Source: Neelides folsomi
Taxonomy: Eukaryota > Arthropoda > Collembola > Neelipleona > Neelidae
Direction of reading: 5' to 3'
Assembly (NCBI GenBank): GCA_034687125.1
Contig: JAQGBZ010000155.1
Coordinates: 62,001 to 126,000, forward strand
DNA length: 64,000 nucleotides
This document shows positions 23,592-36,500 of this stretch, one piece after another (within the stretch, counting starts at the first letter, position 1; every line of letters starts with the position of its first letter). The translations under genes and the position numbers were made by a program. The notes beneath the pieces are model-generated. The model ran no database searches, was not told the DNA's origin, and saw nothing but the letters and a program-made list of their open reading frames with translations.

Positions 23592-25297
23592 GAAAAGAAG
23601 GAGTGGATGATGGGCCAATGGATCCGTTAGATTTCCTCTGCCGCCGTCCGCTCCCAGTCGTAAAGAGCTCGGCAAACAATAGCGACTTTGATTTTGACGA
23701 AGACCTCATTGATCGAGTTCTCTGCACTCCGAAAAAGATTGTCATCCCCGAGCGGTACATACCGGAAGAAGAGCCAGAACTGCCACCAGAAGAAGAGCTG
23801 AAGAGATCTCGGAAAGCAGAGGCCATTTGCCGTCTACTCTCCAAATCTTCAACGGTTCCTTTGCCGCTGGTTCTTCCCAAAGGACTCGCCGGGTCGCAGA
23901 GTCTCCTCAAGTCCTCATCTTTGTCAGTGGGGAAAAACTTGAACCGGAACTCGAGCGGCTACGGGAGCGGGTCGTGCATCTCATCAACAGTCAGCGTTCC
24001 CTCGTCTCCAGTCAAACGGACAGTTTCAATACGACGGGAATCAGTGCAACCTGTTCTTAGAGCTAATCGGAAGTCTTTAAGTTCATCATACTGCGATTGG
24101 TCTCTCGCTGGAGTCAGTGCTCCATCTTCTCCATTGTAAGATATAATATATTATTTAAATTCTCCACTTACAATTAATAATTTAATTGAATAGATTGATG
24201 AGCAATTCGGACTACCATAGAGTACATCTTATTGTTAGTATTTAAGATTCTAGCTCATAGCTTGCTTAAGACCTCCTACAATAATAAGACCTTTGGTCAT
24301 AAGACATCCGACAATAATCAGTCTCTCAATAATTTTCAATTTATATATTGGGACTAAATTCTCTTCACTTTTTTATAGTTTTGAGGCTTATTTTTAGGTA
24401 AAAAAAGTAAAAATAGTAGGTTGGTAATTATTGGTTTACATTATGGGGCATACTTGGAAATATATAAAGCTGAGAGTCTATTTTCAGTTAAGAGCTCTCT
24501 TTCTTCAAAAATTCATTCTCATACGGCATTCACTCACGGGGCGGGCTTTCGGTTTCTGCCTTTCGGTTTTCGGTCATACCTAGGTAGATATAATAATTCT
24601 ATTATAACTTAAATAATAATGTTCTTCCGAGTATTCAGTAAGTGTTTGGCCATTTCAGCCTTTAAATTAAAAGGTTTACTTTTATGATATATTATATGTA
24701 TTCGTATAATTTGCAAAGGCTTAAAATGCAGTTTAAATAACAAACACGTTGAAAAGTTTCAGATTCATATTTGTAGCTTTGTAGACCCATTTAATCTACA
24801 TTAGAGTCCGATTATATCAACATTAATTCATACTAATTTGATTAAAATGGATTAATCTATTAACATATTTTGGTTATTGATTTAGTACTACTGGATTGGG
24901 ATTATCTCGGAGCGTTTATTCTGAAGCGAGCGAAAGAATTGAACGCAACTTTCCGAGGCGGCATTTATCACAACCTTCTGTGAGTTCGGTTGACCTTTCG
25001 AGTGGCAATTGCGGGAATCCTTACACTTATTCTACATCGCCGAATCCATCGCATTCTCATTCCCACTCCTACTCGTCGTCATCAGGGCGTTCTTCATCTG
25101 ACCGAGAAGAACTTCTCCATCTCCAACAACACATTGCACGAGAAGTGACAGAAAAGTCTCGTGAAGTGGCCGTCAGAGCTTTGGCCTCTTCCCCTCGCCC
25201 ATTTCATCAAAGGTCATTTGGACGTCAACGCGCACCTTCACCTCCATCTCCTCCTTGTCTCCCAACTGTTCAACAACGAGAAGGCTTCTTCACCTGA
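23592..25297 (+). CDS. Unrecognised serine-rich protein, 5' end missing
   Basis: Two exons (23592-24135 and 24886-25297) joined in frame across a 750-bp intron give about 318 residues. The first exon opens after a TTTTTATGTAG acceptor in phase 1 without its own ATG until 23618, so an upstream exon is likely. The protein starts acidic (DPLDFLCRR, then FDFDEDLIDRVLCTP and YIPEEEPELPPEEE), has a basic KRSRKAEAICRLL stretch, and then long Ser/Pro low-complexity parts with SSPVKRTVSIRR and SSPF motifs that look like phosphorylation or scaffold-binding sites. A His-Ser run (SHSHSHSYSSSSGRSSS) precedes a short helical EELLHLQQHIAREVTEKS segment. I do not recognise the family. Its stop is only 18 bp before the CMC2 start. 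Confidence 0.6.
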
Positions 25298-25315
25298 TCT
25301 CCCTTGTACAATTAA

Positions 25316-25755
25316 ATGCATCCTGACCTCGCACCTCACTTGCACATTGAGGAATGCAACAAACTCATCGCTGCCCTCAAAGTCTGTCATCAGGAGGTAA
25401 TTTCCAAAATGCTAAAATGGTCCTTAAGGTATAACAATAATATACTATATAACAATAACATCCTTAAATCCATAAAAATGACATCATTCCTCTTTTAAAG
25501 CATAAATACGCAAAATTCTGGGGGAAATGCAACGAAATTAACAATGCGATGCTGAGTTGTTTAAAGAAAGAGGTAATTATAATTAACTATACAACCACAT
25601 AACTACTCAAATACAAATCAATTATCAATTAAGGATTTTGCTAAATAATGCGGCTCTCTCAACAAATACCTAATTAACACTTTTTAATTGTTTATCAGAG
25701 ACAAACTAGACGGTCATTGAACCCTCGTCATTCACCGCCACAAGAAAGTTCATAA
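25316..25755 (+). CDS. CMC2: COX assembly mitochondrial protein 2 homolog
   Basis: Three small exons (25316-25396, 25501-25572, 25699-25755) encode 69 residues; human CMC2 has 79. The N-terminus MHPDLAPHLHIEECNKLI is nearly the family consensus. Twin CX9C motifs are intact: C-NKLIAALKV-C in exon 1 and C-NEINNAMLS-C in exon 2, the signature of intermembrane-space proteins oxidised by the MIA40 pathway. The CMC family takes part in cytochrome c oxidase biogenesis. The tail ends SPPQESS, like the PPEES tail of the human protein. The gene lies 18 bp after the preceding stop codon and 167 bp before the ABITRAM start. Confidence 0.95.
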
Positions 25756-25922
25756 TTAAACGCTTCTTAAGTTTCTACAATAGATACCAGTATAAATACA
25801 GATAGTTAGTGAGTTATTGGTAAGAACCTTGTAATATTTCATTATTTTTATTAATTACTTATAAAATTCTTAAATTGAATTTTAAGTTTACTAAACAGGA
25901 ATAAAATTTATTTTTGTAGAAA

Positions 25923-26666
25923 ATGTCTGAAATAGTTGGAATGGAAGTAGAAAATAAAAGTGCCTTTGAGACGGGAAACGAGGTTTTAAGTATAGAAGAA
26001 GATTTCAAATCGAATATACGTGACTTTGACGTGTTGGACAAACAGTTAACCAAGAAATATGTGTGCGACAAAAAAGGCGACTACATGTTCCTACTCCATT
26101 CTAATAGAATGGTCGTCATTTTACTAGCCCCTTCACATCCAATCATTCTGAAGGATCTGGCCATTTCAATGGTTGATTTTAAGGTTCATTTAATAAAATT
26201 ATTAAAGTATTTTAAATATTATATCAACAATTAATTGAATTAATTATAATTATTTTTATTTAATAAATAAAGGTTACGGAAAAACTGAATCGTATAGATA
26301 ATAAAGTCTCAGGGAAAAAGAAGAAAGGTGCTCAACTTCTTACAGACACTTCAATTCTTTGCAATGTGAGTTTATTAAAAATAGCATAAATTAAGGTTTA
26401 TATTTAATATATTTTAATTTCAGATAAAATGCGAAAACGGAGATATTTTCGATGTACGTGTCAACATGGTGTCCAAGCTATATGAAATCAACTTGAAATT
26501 AACTACGGATCCACAATTGTTAAAAAGAGCGAAATTGGGATATATTGGAATAGTTGCTCCAAGAATTTCCGACTATGAGAATCAAGTTGGAAAACTTCTT
26601 TCGCAAGATGAATATGAAGATCGATTAGCTAAGAGAGCCGAGGTCATTTTACTGCAGTCCAATTAA
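25923..26666 (+). CDS. ABITRAM: ABITRAM / Simiate (FAM206) protein
   Basis: Three exons (25923-26183, 26273-26365, 26424-26666) give 198 residues; the human protein has about 181. It carries the family's core blocks: LTKKYVCDKKGDYMFLLHSNRM, VILLAPSHPII, NKVSGKKKKGAQLLTD, a CENGDIFDVR block and GYIGIVAPR. The vertebrate protein binds actin and is linked to transcription and dendrite branching, and has a glycine-cleavage-H-like fold. It is longer than human mostly at an acidic N-terminus (residues 1-40). Introns are 89 and 58 bp. AATAAA at 26933-26938 is the likely polyadenylation signal. Confidence 0.92.
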
Positions 26667-26932
26667 TCCTAAAATACTCCATATGACACGTAATTTTATA
26701 TCCTAAAATTCATAAATGACTATTCGATTGCATATACATACTTATTAGTGTGTACATGCTAAATATTATTATTGTACATTTAGTGCATGAAACCCTTAAT
26801 GAAAGTGTGCTTTTAAGGCCAAAAAACTCTCATCTGTTAAATAAATTTCTCTTCAGTGCTCACTTTTTCATAAAGACCCAGAGATCGTGTAAATTGATTA
26901 CCAACCTTAAACTCAACTGGTAAAATTGTGAG

Positions 26933-26938
26933 AATAAA
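26933..26938 (+). terminator. Polyadenylation signal of ABITRAM
   Basis: AATAAA about 265 bp after the stop codon. SRP72 on the opposite strand ends 153 bp further on. Confidence 0.5.
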
Positions 26939-27090
26939 TATGTTTTATTGTACAAATTTTTTTCATTGCAAGCTATAATTATTTTATTTATTAGTAAATA
27001 CGACCCATCATCCCATCAATTTTATTTTTACAATTTATGAAATATGAAAAATAAAATTTGATTCACTTCATCTCATTTAATTTAGTTAGT

Positions 27091-29894
27091 TCATTTCCTT
27101 CGCTTTTTCTTTTTCCATGACGCTGAGCTGGATGGAGTGGGAACTTCTTCAACAACTTCTTTTTGATTTGATTTTACAGTCATATCACTGTCAAATTAAT
27201 ACAGTTATAAAAGTTAAATAATATCAAGTGATACGCTAATTAATGGTAATAACTATACGTTATTACAAATATAATGGGGTGAATAAATAAAATCTTACAA
27301 TTTAGCAGCATCCTCAGAAGTTACACCTTGTGTTCCTTTCCCAACTTCAGCCCTTCCCTTTCGAACCCTTTTAGCTTTAAATCCGGAACGAGCATAGCGA
27401 GGAAGCCAACGTTCAGAGTCCGGATCTCGGGCAGGATCATAGTTGAGAGGAAGGCGGATTTTCTTCTTCTTCTTACGCTTCTTCTTCTCCATATCTGGAG
27501 TCATTGCGTCACCCTTCCCACCACTCAAAGGAGTGGCAGGAACGGAATCTTTCCCCTTCTTAGTTGATTTTACATGGGTTAGCCAATTGGGGGATTCGAG
27601 CAAATTGATATCGAACTCTTCCGTTGCCTCGTCTTCTGGAAGATCTTTGCTCAAAAGCTCTGCCTTCTTGATATCAAACTAAATGATTTAAACATACAAT
27701 TAAACATATAATTATATTGTAATGAATTATTTTTGTAATTTTAAAAAGGTAATTTTAAAAAAGTGATTTAATTACCCGAACATAAGAAGCAATTAGTTGA
27801 GCTAAAGTTGTTAGATCACGCGGTGCATTTCTTCTGAGTTCCTCAAGAGTTGCAACAGCTTCTTCGTGTTCACCTTGTTCGAGTAACATTGAAGCACCTT
27901 GTCGCCACAGCATATTCATGCTCGAATTTGCCCCCTTTGAAAAGTCACAATCATTGAATGACAATTGTGGTAGTACATGTTATATTGTACTTACATAGGT
28001 AGAAAACATTGAGAATTGATTCAAGTATTTAAATATTAAATCATTTACTTACACCTATTTTCCTGTAGTATCCAACAGCGTCTTTAATAACTGCCTTGGA
28101 CTCAACCGTGAGACCTTCTGCTTGAAGAAGAGTCACTAAGGCACTTGTTATCCCTGGACGGTAATAATCATCTCCAAGACTTTTAAGCAATTCGATCGAT
28201 TCTCGCTTTTTCCCCTGCAATCAAATCATTGTTAATAATTGAGTCAATCTGATTTTAATTTATTAAAGTCTTATATTTAACCTGTGAAAGTAGATGTTGA
28301 ACGAGCGAAAGTTGCATTTTAGTTTTGGAAGACTTATTCTCAGCCACGTAGTCAAACACAATTTTCTTTCCCAAATCAAAATTTTTTGCTCTGCAGGCAA
28401 TGGCAGCTTGAATAAGCAACGCAATTTCTTTCTCATTTGGGAAGGCTGAAATTAATTTGTTTGTTGTGTCTCTGCACTGATCTTGCTAAAATTCGAATAG
28501 TAATAAAATAAAATATGAGAATAGCAATATAAGTTAATTATATTGTAGAAAAATATTCATAATGTGCAATTACCTGATTTGTATATAGATAGAAGAGGGC
28601 AATGTTTACGAGCATGTCACCCTGTTGTTTCCGAAGTGTTTTATATTCAATCCCATCGGCTCGCATTGACCTGACTCTTCTCTTAGAATCAAATATGTTT
28701 TGATCCTTGTTTAAACTCAATACATTGTTAGATGCAATGGCAATGAGACCAACATCGTTAGGTTTGGTCTTTAGAACCCGGGAGTAGTAGTTCATGGCTT
28801 CTTTGTTTCTACCTTGTTTTTGAGCACAGTATCCCTTCAAAATTCTGTTAAATTATTAATTAAACTTAAATTAAACTTAATTATATTTAATAATGACAAT
28901 TTATTAATAATGACAATTAATTTAAAGAGTTTAAGTTATAAATGAATAAATTACTACCTTATCATCGCAACTTCTTCTTCAATTTCTTCATCTCCAAGTT
29001 CATCTTCCTTTAAAAAATCCACACAGAGCTTTTCTGTCTTGTCCAGAAGCTTTTCCGCTTCTGGATATTTGGCATGTGCGGCCAAATTGCAGCAATTATT
29101 GAATTCCAATTCGTATGATCCGACTCCTTTGATTACCGTTGGAGTTGCTTTAGCCTGTCGTCCCAATTTAAAAAATAGGTAATTTATAATAGGTAATCAA
29201 ATCAAATGTATTTTTCTAGGTGGGATAAAAGTAATAAACATACCGATTTAACTAAACTCATACACGCTGAAATTGCAGCTAAATTTGTCTGTCGTTCATC
29301 TTCGTACTCATCATCGGAATTCTTAATGACATCACGATATGCATCATAGCAATCGTCGTATTGTTCAAGACGATACATAATTTGAGACAAAAGCTCTTTT
29401 TTCTTCAGAGAAGTCTCCTTCTTCCTTTCAAGAACAGCTTTCGCATCAAGAACCTTATTGAGCCTATAAAGGCAATAGGCCTCTTCGAAATCGACATTCC
29501 TATAATAAATAAGTCCAATTAGTAAAGTTTTACATATTTCCATTGATCCGATAAGGTGAAAAAACATTACCCAGCCAATTTTGAGTTTTTGTTAATTAAT
29601 CCAATGCATTCCGAGAATCTTGATAGCTGAATCAAACAAACAACTTTTCCTTCTAGGGCCGGTACTTCATCGGGAAACTCGTGCAATACTATTTAAAAAA
29701 TATTTAAAATAAATACGCTTTGTTCACAATTATACAATATATTGATGATTTGTTATACGGGGTCTCAATAAATTATAAATTCACTTACTTTTATTACAAA
29801 TTTTTAATGATCTGTCAAAATCTCCGCTTTGTGAAAGCTTATAAAGTTCAGTGTAAAGATTGGCCTTATTGGCTGTCTTTTTATTGGGATCCAT
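27091..29894 (-). CDS. SRP72: Signal recognition particle subunit SRP72
   Basis: Ten exons on the minus strand keep one frame of 649 residues (human 671): 29789-29894, 29571-29688, 29244-29499, 28958-29154, 28574-28844, 28282-28485, 28053-28214, 27776-27934, 27299-27678 and 27091-27187. SRP72 pairs with SRP68 on the SRP RNA and is needed for targeting secretory proteins to the ER. Most of the protein is tetratricopeptide-type helical repeat (for example FEEAYCLYRLNKVLDAKAVL and YPEAEKLLDKTEK). The C-terminal RNA-binding region is clear: KKKRKKKKKIRLPLNYDPARDPDSERWLP in two parts, followed by a basic end, SWKKKKRRK. The start at MDPNKKTANKANLY fits. It is divergent from SIN3 with 633 bp between the starts. 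Confidence 0.96.
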
Positions 29895-30527
29895 AGTAGC
29901 ACACAAGCACTAAAGGCACAATGGCTTTAAACAAAAAATAATTAACTTTAACAAATCGTCAACTTCTTATTTTAGGCCATTGAAAATACGAAACAGTTGT
30001 TTGTGTTCCAGACTACCATATTACGTATTGACGGGATAGGACATGCCGTGGTGTCGTATACAATGTATAATGTAAGTATACCGTATACTATACAAAATTT
30101 ATATTTTCCTTCATTCCATTTTCCATATGGTAAATGAAAAGTCTTGAAAGAGCCCTCAATTGAGCAAATCCCCCTTCTACATCATAGATGTCAGATCAGG
30201 ATGAGAATAGATATAGGTAAATCTCTCTTATTACTATATGTAACTTTGCTATAATATAGCTGCTGTATGCAGGCGTCGCATCATGTAATTTTAAACCTTT
30301 GCTTTGGAGATATTTTTCTGAGCATCGCATCGGAGACTCTCCGACGGAGAACATCATATGGAGAATGTAAACAAATTATCTGTCTCTAATGGGCTCATTT
30401 AACTGATATTTGAGTCTCGAAAAACATGTCGACCACTTGGGTATGCGAATATAATATAGTGTACGAATGAAAGGTGTGGTAATTGGACAGGTAGATGATC
30501 TTGCGTCCTCTCTTTTAGTTCCCAGGG
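29895..30527. promoter_or_regulatory. Divergent promoter region, SRP72 / SIN3
   Basis: The only DNA between two opposite starts, so it should hold both promoters. A TCTTTTAG acceptor at about 30511-30518, ten bases before the SIN3 ATG, suggests a non-coding first SIN3 exon with an intron inside this stretch. I see no specific factor site that I can name. Confidence 0.5.
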
Positions 30528-33500
30528 ATGTTCAACTTTGCGCATAGGGTGGAGGGTGGGATCGAGAGCGCGTTGTGGGGCAGTCGAATGGAGCCAGGGC
30601 TGACGCCACCATATGTAGGAGGGATCCTCCGAGACCCCCGCGAGGACGACCTACACTTCCGAGAGATGAACATCCCGCCGCCGGTTTTGGGCTCTGGCCA
30701 GGCGGCCTCACATCCGCCCATCTATTCCCAGCCGCTCAACTTGGGGCCCTCGGTCGTGGACGGCGTCCCAGGAGGTCTTTCAGGACTCGCCGCCGTCTCT
30801 TCTGCATCGTCTCCTCACGGACCCATTGCCCTCCACTATGGAGGCCCGCCACCAGCTGCCAAGACGGACCCGTCATACTCTCTCCCGCCTCCGCACATAC
30901 AAGGGTCTTTATGTGGGAGCGGGGCGGAATCCGGGGACGAAACCGCGGCCCAACCACCAAATCTCGACTCTGCAACAATGCCCCCCGATCCCGCCTCGCA
31001 CTCCGGGTCACAGTCGGAAAGACTCAAAGTTGAAGATGCCCTCAATTACCTCGATCAAGTGAAGTATAAGTTTGGGAACCAGCCACAAGTTTACAATGAT
31101 TTCCTGGACATTATGAAGGAGTTCAAATCCCAGTCTATTGACACACCTGGAGTTATCCAAAGAGTGTCACATCTTTTTCGAGGTCATCCTGAGCTCATTG
31201 TGGGATTCAACACCTTCCTTCCTCCCGGATACAAAATAGAGGTATTGGACAATTTCTTCGTTCTTTCAACTATTACCAAATCGACCTACATTTCCTTCCA
31301 TATTTTAATCCTATTTTAATATATATATTTGAGCACAAGGATGTTTTAATAATTTTAACATTTGAAAATTGTTTAGGTTTCCTTAAGTATGATGGGTCAG
31401 GGTGGTGGATATGTTGTGACAACAGTTCAGACTGGCGTTCTCCCAGCTTCCCCTTCGAACCCCAACGGATCATCAACGACATCGTCTGTTATTCATCAGA
31501 ATGTAAGCGGGGTCGCAAGAACCACTCACGATTCAAGAACAATTTACTCCGAGACTACCTCGAACGGTCGAAGTTCACCCCTTGCATCCACTGCAAGCCT
31601 CGCTGTCTCAAATAGTTTTGACGGAAGTCCGACTCCAGCCTTCACTCATTCCTTCTCGTCTCCTTTCGTTCAATCGGCGTTTCCATCTCTCCAAAGTCAG
31701 CCTGTGGAGTTCAACCACGCCATCAGCTACGTAAACAAAATCAAAAATCGATTCCAAGGACAGCCGGACAAATACAAACAGTTCCTCGAAATCCTTCATA
31801 CGTATCAAAAAGAGCAGAGGAATGTGAAGGAAGGACTCCCGCCCTCGTCCAAACACCTCACAGAGCACGAGGTGTATTCCCAAGTGGCCAAGCTGTTCGA
31901 GAACCAAGAAGACCTCCTCCAGGAATTTGGGCAATTCCTCCCCGATGCTACGGCCCATGGCCCCCTCATCCAGCCAGAAAAAGAAGAGATAGTCGTGAAG
32001 AGAGAACCTGAAGGACCTGGGAAGAAGGTCAAGCTCACGAAGGAATATCCAGCCAAAGGGGCCCTTGTATCCAAACGACCATCTCTCGCCCCTCCTCCGC
32101 CCAAAAAGCCGAAGTTGAGTTCATTTAGGGACATTCCTCTCTCGGAGGCCGCCAAGTATGGGACCCTCAACGACTATGCTTTCTTCGACCGCGTAAGGGA
32201 ATTGGTGAGGAATCCAGAGACCTATGATTCCTTCCTACGTTGCCTTCGACTCTATAATGAGGAAATCGTATCTAGACAAGAGTTGGTCATGATCGTTGGT
32301 CCTTATTTAGTCAAGCACCCGGACCTTTATGCCTGGTTCAAAGACTTTTTGGGGGCTGGAGAAACAACTGTGGGCTTCGAACCTGCTCAACCCATGACCC
32401 ATAGACCTGACAAGCTCACGGACGACCATGCCATGGAGATTGGTGAGCACTTTGGAAAAAACTGTACGTTGAGTCTAAAGGACCCCCCAATTTTTAACTA
32501 TTAGTTGATAAGTACATGGGATGTGAATAAGCGTCCTTTTAGATTCAAACATTTAAACCTTGTGGTTTGTTCATGTAAGGAGCTAATTAATTATTTTATT
32601 TTTAAAGATTTCTCCACTTGCAAAAGACTCGGAGCGTCTTATTGTGCGCTTCCCAAAAACCACCCGCCGCCGTCTTGTGCCGGACGATCCCAACTTTGTA
32701 AAGAGGTTCTGAACGATGTTTGGGTTTCCTTTCCCACTTGGTCCGAAGATTCCACCTTCATCACATCAAGGAAGACTCAATTTGAAGAATATATTTATCG
32801 TTGTGAAGATGAACGATTTGAGGTATTTTACATTTTGTTACATAAATTAAATACATTAAATATTAAATATTTCCATAAAAATGACTTGAGAAACATTTTT
32901 TTATTTAATGAGGAAAATTAGTAAATTATTATAGATTTTGAAATAAAACATATTTTGACTTATCTTTAGCTCGATGTAGTGATTGAAACCAATTCCTCCA
33001 CGATTCGGGTACTGGAGGCCGTTGCCAAAAAGATGAGTCGAATGTCTCAAGAAGAAATGCAAAATTATACCTTGGATGATTGTTTGGGAGGGAGTAGTCC
33101 TACCATTCATTCCCGAGCGGTTCGAAGACTATATGGAGAAAAATCGACCGATATTATTGAAGGATTAAAACGACATCCCTGCATCGCAGTCCCTCTTGTT
33201 CTTCGCCGTCTTAAAGCAAAAGAGGAAGAATGGCGTGAGGCCCAGAAGGGTTTCAACAAAATCTGGAGAGAACAAGTAGAACGCTTTTATTTAAAGTCAC
33301 TTGATCATCAGGGAATTACTTTTAAGCAAAGCGATGTTCGGGCATTGAGGTCCAAGTCTCTTATTAATGAAATTGAAACAATTTACGATGAGGTAAAAAA
33401 ATTTTAAAAAATTCGCTTTACAATCAATGTTTAGTAAATAGCTTATTTAATTAAATATTAAATTATTGAACTGGGATGATTCGAGTTATTTATTTCTTTA

Positions 33501-36500
33501 TTTTAGCGTCAAGAACAGATGGAAAGAAATTATGTTCCAGGAAATCCTGCTCATCTCGTTCTTCCGTACAGAGACCGAGGAGTATTGGACGATGCTTGCA
33601 ATCTTCTCCTGCATCATGTGAGGCGCCAGAGCACAATTGGAAAAGAAGATAAAAGAAGAGTCAAACAACTTTTGAAACATTATTTGCCGGACTTTTTTCA
33701 ACATAACCGAATGGAGCTATCAGACGATGAGGAGGATGGTAAGTATTTCTTTTTTATTATTATTATTTCCCCATTTATCACTAACTCATCTTTCTCTCTC
33801 TCTGCTTCAAGTTTGGATGTTAAGATCCGACTATGATTTTGGTAACAATTTCAAGTCTTAATTATCATCTTACTAAACGAATTCATGAACTGATTTATTC
33901 TCTTTTGCATAAAGATTTGTTAATTGAAATTGGATATTCTTTAGGATCTCTGGACGAAGATGAGAAGAGCGGAAGTGAAGAGAAAGTGAAAGAAGTTCGA
34001 CCAAAGATCGGGCGTAAACGAGCGAAAGGGGACGATGATGGGAGCGAAGAACCTGAAAAGCCCGAATTCTCTGAATCAAGGCGATCCATTGCAAAGCGAG
34101 AATTAAAACAGCAAATTTCTGAAAAAGTTCGAGACTTTGCCGCAGATATTGAAAACATCCCACCACAAGAACTCTCTTCACTCAAAGAAAGTGGAGAAAT
34201 GGGAGAATATGACGAATCCTCCAATTTTATTTCACGCCCAAGACTAATTCAAATTCCGAACGCGGATGAGGTATCTGTATTCACACAAGTATTAAGATTT
34301 AATTGAAGTTTATTTTCATAATTATTAAACTACAGAATTGAGTTGATTGGAAATATTTTGAAGGGTATAGCTTTAAATAAATATTTTAAATTGCAGGATG
34401 AGTCCTATACTTTGTACTTTGCAAATAATTGTTGGTATGTTTTCTTCCGTCTACATCAAATCCTCTGTGATCGACTGTCAAAGATGTTCGACACTGCCCA
34501 GTCGCTTCTGATCGATGAGACAATGAGTCGGGACAGCGGAATGGTCGGACCTTCGCCAGCTGTCACGCTCCGTCTCAAGCCAAGAAGTAAATAACATTTA
34601 TTTGTCCGAGCATTGAATATAATTTAATTTGTCTAATCAGTAATCGGTTTATTAGATGAAATCCCCATTCAAGAGTATTATCAAACGTTCCTCGAGATGG
34701 TGAAAAATTTACTGGATGGAAATATCGAACCTACGGTATACGAAGATAATTTGAGGGAAATGTTTGGCATCCATGCATATATTGCATACACAATGGACAA
34801 AGTTGTAACTAACGCCGTGAGACAGGTGAGTTAAATTTATGTCATATAAAATTTTAAATAAGAAAAAAACTCAATATACTAAATTTTACTAAATAATCAT
34901 ATGATCAATCTTTAGCTTCAAGCAATGGTGACCGATGAAACTTGTATGTTGGCTTTGGAAATGTTCCATCAAGCTGAGAAGCGAAATGGAACAGGTGGGC
35001 TTTGCCTAACTCAAGCACAAAGAATAAATGCGGAGATCTCTTACCAAAAACGGGCAGAAAGGGCTTTTGCTGAAGAGAATTGTGTTAAAGTTATCATTGT
35101 AAGAATATTATTATCTATTCTATAAAATAGCATAATACATATTTTTGAGGGAATTATTGAAATTAAACTAAGAAAATGTAATTATTGTGGTTATGTTTAA
35201 TAGTTTAAGAAAGAATGCCGGATGACTATGGAACTTCTCGAAAGCGAGCCGAGAAGCCCAGGACAAATTGAAGAGCGTGTGAAATGGGCTAAATATGTTG
35301 AGAAATTTGCTAAGTCTCCCGAACCCGCTGAATATACAAAACCCCATCGAGTTCTTCTTCCTAGGAATATCAGAAAATGGAAAAATACAAGAGAGAAAGC
35401 ATATAGAAAGGATGATAGCAACGTAGAGAATATTAAAAACACATCACAAGAAGGATCAATACCTCAACCTAGAAGGATTTTATCACCGTGAGTATAATTT
35501 CAATTACAATTACAATATTTGACTATTCATTATTCATTTGGGACCCTGGGTAATAGGGGATAATTGATATCTACCATCATTAAGGATAAGGATGCTCATC
35601 CTTCACAAGGATCAAAAATGAAGGGTTGACGTTAAGAAGTTTGTAGGATAGGGTCTCCTCCTTTGAATGAGCCCTTCAAGTAGGAGAAGAAAGGGAAGGC
35701 AAAATTCCTACCACAATCAGAGAAATCCTCCCAAACACCATTTTCCCTTATTATAGAGAGAATTAATAATAAAACGAGGATAAGGAGACCCTTATGAGGG
35801 TAGATGTAAATTCCCTATTAAGTTGAGAGAATTTACTTCCACTCCTCTTATGAGAAAAAGGTTATAGATTGAGCTTGCGCAGAAATGAGGTGATGAGAGA
35901 AGGGTCATTTTAGTTATATGTCGTATGTCAGAAAAATTGTATGCTAATCTTCAGCTTCCTCTCACCAAATTTTCAATGTTTCCTCATACCCTTTCCTCGT
36001 TCCATTTACCCAGACTTTTTCTCTCAATTTCCCCTGCACGCATTGTGGACTCCATTTTGGTTCTCTCAAGGCATGGGAGAGAAAGTGACTTCACTGAACT
36101 TTATTACCCAGGGTCCCTATTTATGTATATAATAATTTATATAATAATTTGTATGAAATATTTTTTGATTGATTTTTTTAATTTGATTTGCATTATTTAA
36201 AATAATTATAAGTATTATGCTTAGGTTCGATTGGATTGGGATTTTAATTGAAATGTAATGTACTACTTAATTCTTTTTCTTTGTATGCTAGAAGAGCTAA
36301 ATCTAATATCACAACTTGCAATGGTCCCGGTTGTAATATTTGTTATCAGGCAGAACAATCTTGGGGGATCAGAGGTAGTAGGAGACTTAGGCTGGAGACT
36401 CGCTTTTGGACGAAAGAGATGATGATGGATTCCTACTAATACGACGCTGGAGGATCGTTGCGGTTACGGGGATGGTGGGATCCTTCATCGTCGACATCCC

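Noticed and set aside
30575-31062. Overlapping long open frames in the first SIN3 exon on both strands
   Set aside because: They are shadows of a GC-rich coding exon; the SIN3 frame has clear PAH1 similarity and the others have none.
31608-32170. Two minus-strand frames of 116 and 121 codons under SIN3 exon 2
   Set aside because: Opposite-strand shadows of conserved PAH2/PAH3 coding sequence with no similarity of their own.
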